Positions 60,748 to 62,718 of a stretch of DNA of 62,718 nt are shown in pieces. Every line of letters starts with the position of its first letter. The stretch's first letter is position 1. A program made the position numbers and the translations under genes. Source of the DNA: Pseudomonadota bacterium. GTDB taxonomy: Bacteria > Pseudomonadota > Alphaproteobacteria > Rhizobiales > Pleomorphomonadaceae. The stretch covers positions 1 through 62,718 of the forward strand of contig JAGSYV010000041.1 in NCBI GenBank assembly GCA_018262505.1, written 5' to 3'. The notes beneath the pieces were generated by a model. It did not search any database. It was not told the DNA's origin and worked only from the letters and a program-made list of their open reading frames with translations.

Positions 60748-62190
60748 ATGACAGCCAAGCGCATCCTGCTCGCCTTGCTCCTTGGGGTGTCGGCGTCCGG
60801 GCCTCTTTCCGCGGCGGACAAAGACGTTTTCGCCTATGCCATACGCCCGGAGGTCGTGTTCGAAGGCTATGTCGGACGGATAATGGCGCCGGCACGCTCA
60901 TTTTTGCGAAGGATGCCCAAAGGGAGTGCGGCCCTGCCGGCCTTTGAGCTTGGCCTCTACGACCGTGCGTCGGAGCGCCGATGGGGCCGGGCCGTCAACG
61001 CGGCCATGCGCGCGGATACCGATGGCAACGACCGTCTGGACAGATCCGAACTCAGTCAAGCGGGCGTGCAAGCGGAAAAGATCGACGAACTGTTCCGCCT
61101 GTTCGGCAAGAACGAGGACGCGGCCATCAGCCGGCACGAACTCAACACCGTCTCCGAGCCCTCTGTCGTGGCCATACACGCTTACCTAAAGCTGGCCGAT
61201 GGCGACAAGGTGCGCCCCAGGGACATTATGGACCGCGCCATTCGCACCTTCAGAAAGGTGGATACCGATGGCAACCTCGAGATTTCCGCCGCGGAATATC
61301 GATCGGCTTTCGGCGATGCCGGAGCGGACGCCAACCAGCCGTCACCGACGCGCGATACCGTGACCAGGCTGCTGATCAACCTTGTGCGCGACTCCTCGGA
61401 AATGACGCTTCCACCCGGCAGTCTCGACTGCGCGATGCCTCGCCCCTCGTCGAAGGCGGAGATCGTTCTCCTCGGCGTGCATGGCGGCGCCGCCGTCTCG
61501 AACGTCTACGTCGGCTCATCCGATAAGCAAACCACCACGGCCGAGATCAACGTCAAGGCCGGCCGCGAACCGCTCTACATCATCCTCTCGGCCATCGAGC
61601 CGATAGTCTGGCGTTTCTCCGGCGCAACCAACCGCATTGAACGTGTCGTCCTCAGCGGTCCCGAGCGGAGGCATAGCGGGGCCGTCGGCATCTCGGCGCG
61701 CCGACTGGCGCTGGCCGACGGCGACGAGCGGGACGTCTGCGTGCCGCAGTTCCACGACCTTGCCCCGGAGGAGGGAAGATCGATCGGAGACAGGGTCGCC
61801 GCGGCGATCGGCCGAAGGCCGGACCGTATGGCGGCGACTGACTCGGTCGCCAAGCTGTTGGTCACCTCGATGGCCTTCGTGGATGCGCCCGTGAACCAGC
61901 CAGTACCGCCGGGCTTCGATCAGCAAGAATGGCGCGCCGCCTTACAGCTTGCGCCAGCCGGTCTCGTGAACATCGACCCCGGCAAGGTGGCAGCTTTTAC
62001 GCCGGCAGCCAGGTATGACGTGCTGCCGATCAAGCGCCACATCGCCGAGTTTTTCGGCTCAGGCCCGCCGCAGTGGCTGCCAAGATCGGGACCGGCGGGA
62101 ACCGCCAAACCGAAGCTCTACGTTCCCGAGGACTCGGGGAACGCGCCACGCGGCAAGTTCGGCATTCGCCTGGGCGTGCAAGCGCCGTAA
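60748..62190 (+). CDS. Secreted EF-hand-containing hypothetical protein
   Basis: 480 residues with a signal peptide (MTAKRILLALLLGVSASGPL, cleavage after SAA). Two canonical EF-hand loops, DTDGNDRLDRSE (about 90-101) and DTDGNLEISAAE (about 171-182), and a weaker one, GKNEDAAISRHE, between them, suggest calcium binding. The C-terminal half (from about 235) is beta-rich and unrecognised, with Pro-rich ends. Periplasmic or exported. A short open frame just upstream (60545-60751) is unlikely to be real. Confidence 0.82.
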   Translation: MTAKRILLALLLGVSASGPLSAADKDVFAYAIRPEVVFEGYVGRIMAPARSFLRRMPKGSAALPAFELGLYDRASERRWGRAVNAAMRADTDGNDRLDRSELSQAGVQAEKIDELFRLFGKNEDAAISRHELNTVSEPSVVAIHAYLKLADGDKVRPRDIMDRAIRTFRKVDTDGNLEISAAEYRSAFGDAGADANQPSPTRDTVTRLLINLVRDSSEMTLPPGSLDCAMPRPSSKAEIVLLGVHGGAAVSNVYVGSSDKQTTTAEINVKAGREPLYIILSAIEPIVWRFSGATNRIERVVLSGPERRHSGAVGISARRLALADGDERDVCVPQFHDLAPEEGRSIGDRVAAAIGRRPDRMAATDSVAKLLVTSMAFVDAPVNQPVPPGFDQQEWRAALQLAPAGLVNIDPGKVAAFTPAARYDVLPIKRHIAEFFGSGPPQWLPRSGPAGTAKPKLYVPEDSGNAPRGKFGIRLGVQAP

Positions 62191-62282
62191 GGGCCGGCTG
62201 CATTCCGCGCGTTGCGGCGGAAGCAGACAAACCGCCTGCTCCCCGCCGGACCACCGATAACTGGCACTCGATACGACCCGCC

Positions 62283-62436
62283 CCATCCTCTCGTCCTGAG
62301 GTCCTCGCCTGCGCGAGGATGACAGCTTGATAGGGGCGTCCTTGTGCGCCTAACAGATTGTTCCCAAGTATAATTCCCCTGTCATCCTGGCGAAGGCGAG
62401 GACCTCGGGCAGGATGGAACTCATCGGCCAATATAG
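62283..62436 (+). repeat. 154-bp family B repeat, tandem copy 1
   Basis: Inverted arms of about 40 bp: left CCATCCTCTCGTCCTGAGGT...GAGGATGACAG, right CTGTCATCCTGGCGAAGGCG...GGCAGGATGG, then AACTCATCGGCCAATATAG. Nearly identical to the copy at 62473-62626. Confidence 0.85.
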
Positions 62437-62472
62437 CGCTCCAAGCACGCAGGGATCCCGATACATCCCTCA

Positions 62473-62626
62473 CCATCCTCTCGTCCTGAGGTCCTCGCCT
62501 GCGCGAGGATGACAGCTTGATGGGGACGTCCTTGTGCGCCTAACAGATTGTTCCCAAGCATAATTCCCCTGTCATCCTGGCGAAGGCGAGGACCTCGGGC
62601 AGGATGGAACTCATCGGCCAATATAG
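62473..62626 (+). repeat. 154-bp family B repeat, tandem copy 2
   Basis: Differs from copy 1 at only a few positions (for example GATGGGGACG versus GATAGGGGCG, AAGCATAA versus AAGTATAA). The copies are 36 bp apart, period 190 bp. Nothing coding is recognised from here to the window end. Confidence 0.85.
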
Positions 62627-62718
62627 ATGGGGTGATTGGGGTTCCCGTCGCGGGGGTGGCTGCTCCCTTCAAGATGATGGAACGTGGTCCATGTCGGATG
62701 GCCACAAGCATCGAGAGG

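Noticed and set aside
60545..60751. 68-codon plus frame overlapping the EF-hand gene start
   Set aside because: No protein-like features or strong ribosome site; probably leader DNA.
62421..62711. 96-codon minus frame at the window end
   Set aside because: Most of it translates the tandem palindromic repeat; similar frames appear in each repeat copy.

Overview
The window reads as chromosome of a high-GC alphaproteobacterium, most likely of the order Hyphomicrobiales (Rhizobiales). That is an inference from the GC-rich coding style, the GntR/PotABCD-type/hydantoin-racemase cluster, the FtrA-like regulator beside a rhodanese, DUF2478, the globin-coupled chemoreceptor and many short palindromic intergenic repeats. 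No rRNA, tRNA or CRISPR array was seen.

Layout. 1-3.2 kb: TetR, adaptor and RND permease operon (minus), with the permease disrupted by a small frameshifting deletion. 3.3-9.5 kb: FCD-type GntR regulator divergent from a PotABCD-like ABC importer ending in an Asp/Glu/hydantoin racemase. 9.6-15.6 kb: second TetR/adaptor/RND set plus an SDR; near-identical operator motifs lie before the adaptor and before the SDR. 15.6-20.7 kb: protoglobin chemoreceptor, DUF2478, DUF3788, two neighbouring frameshifted genes and an unknown protein. 20.8-21.9 kb: AT-rich island with a methyltransferase. 22.3-27.8 kb: third RND system. 28-32.5 kb: a mosaic of duplicated fragments (LysR tails, a copy of the adenine deaminase leader and start) ending in a secreted TPR protein. 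32.5-37.8 kb: adenine deaminase, Na+/H+ antiporter, GlxA-type regulator, rhodanese. 37.8-40.4 kb: two HicB-like antitoxins, a HigA and a YafK-type L,D-transpeptidase. 40.7-46 kb: TetR, GAPDH, membrane protein, VOC protein, O-methyltransferase and AraC regulator. 46-48.1 kb: PD-(D/E)XK-like protein and an IS110-family element with a probable bridge-RNA region. 48.1-55.2 kb: SDR and MerR regulator sharing a MerR-type promoter, LysR remnant, Fic protein, heterodimeric ABC exporter, and a merR 3'-end remnant. 55.2-62.7 kb: double-GNAT protein, ureohydrolase, GFA protein, glycolipid-binding protein, GNAT, class A beta-lactamase, VOC protein, secreted EF-hand protein, then tandem repeats.

Themes. 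Export and resistance functions are abundant: three RND systems each with its own TetR, one ABC exporter pair and one beta-lactamase. Four TetR genes have a palindrome in their promoter or the adjacent intergenic region that could be their operator. The most unusual content is in the repeats: (i) a 155-bp MITE-like element with 24-bp terminal inverted repeats and a 9-bp target duplication, nested inside a second palindromic repeat whose related copies occur elsewhere in the window; (ii) a separate ~130-190 bp intergenic repeat family, one copy carrying a nested hairpin; (iii) a TPR protein whose start region is a duplicated adenine deaminase 5' end. Several genes are broken by deletions or frameshifts, so either decay or sequence error is common here.
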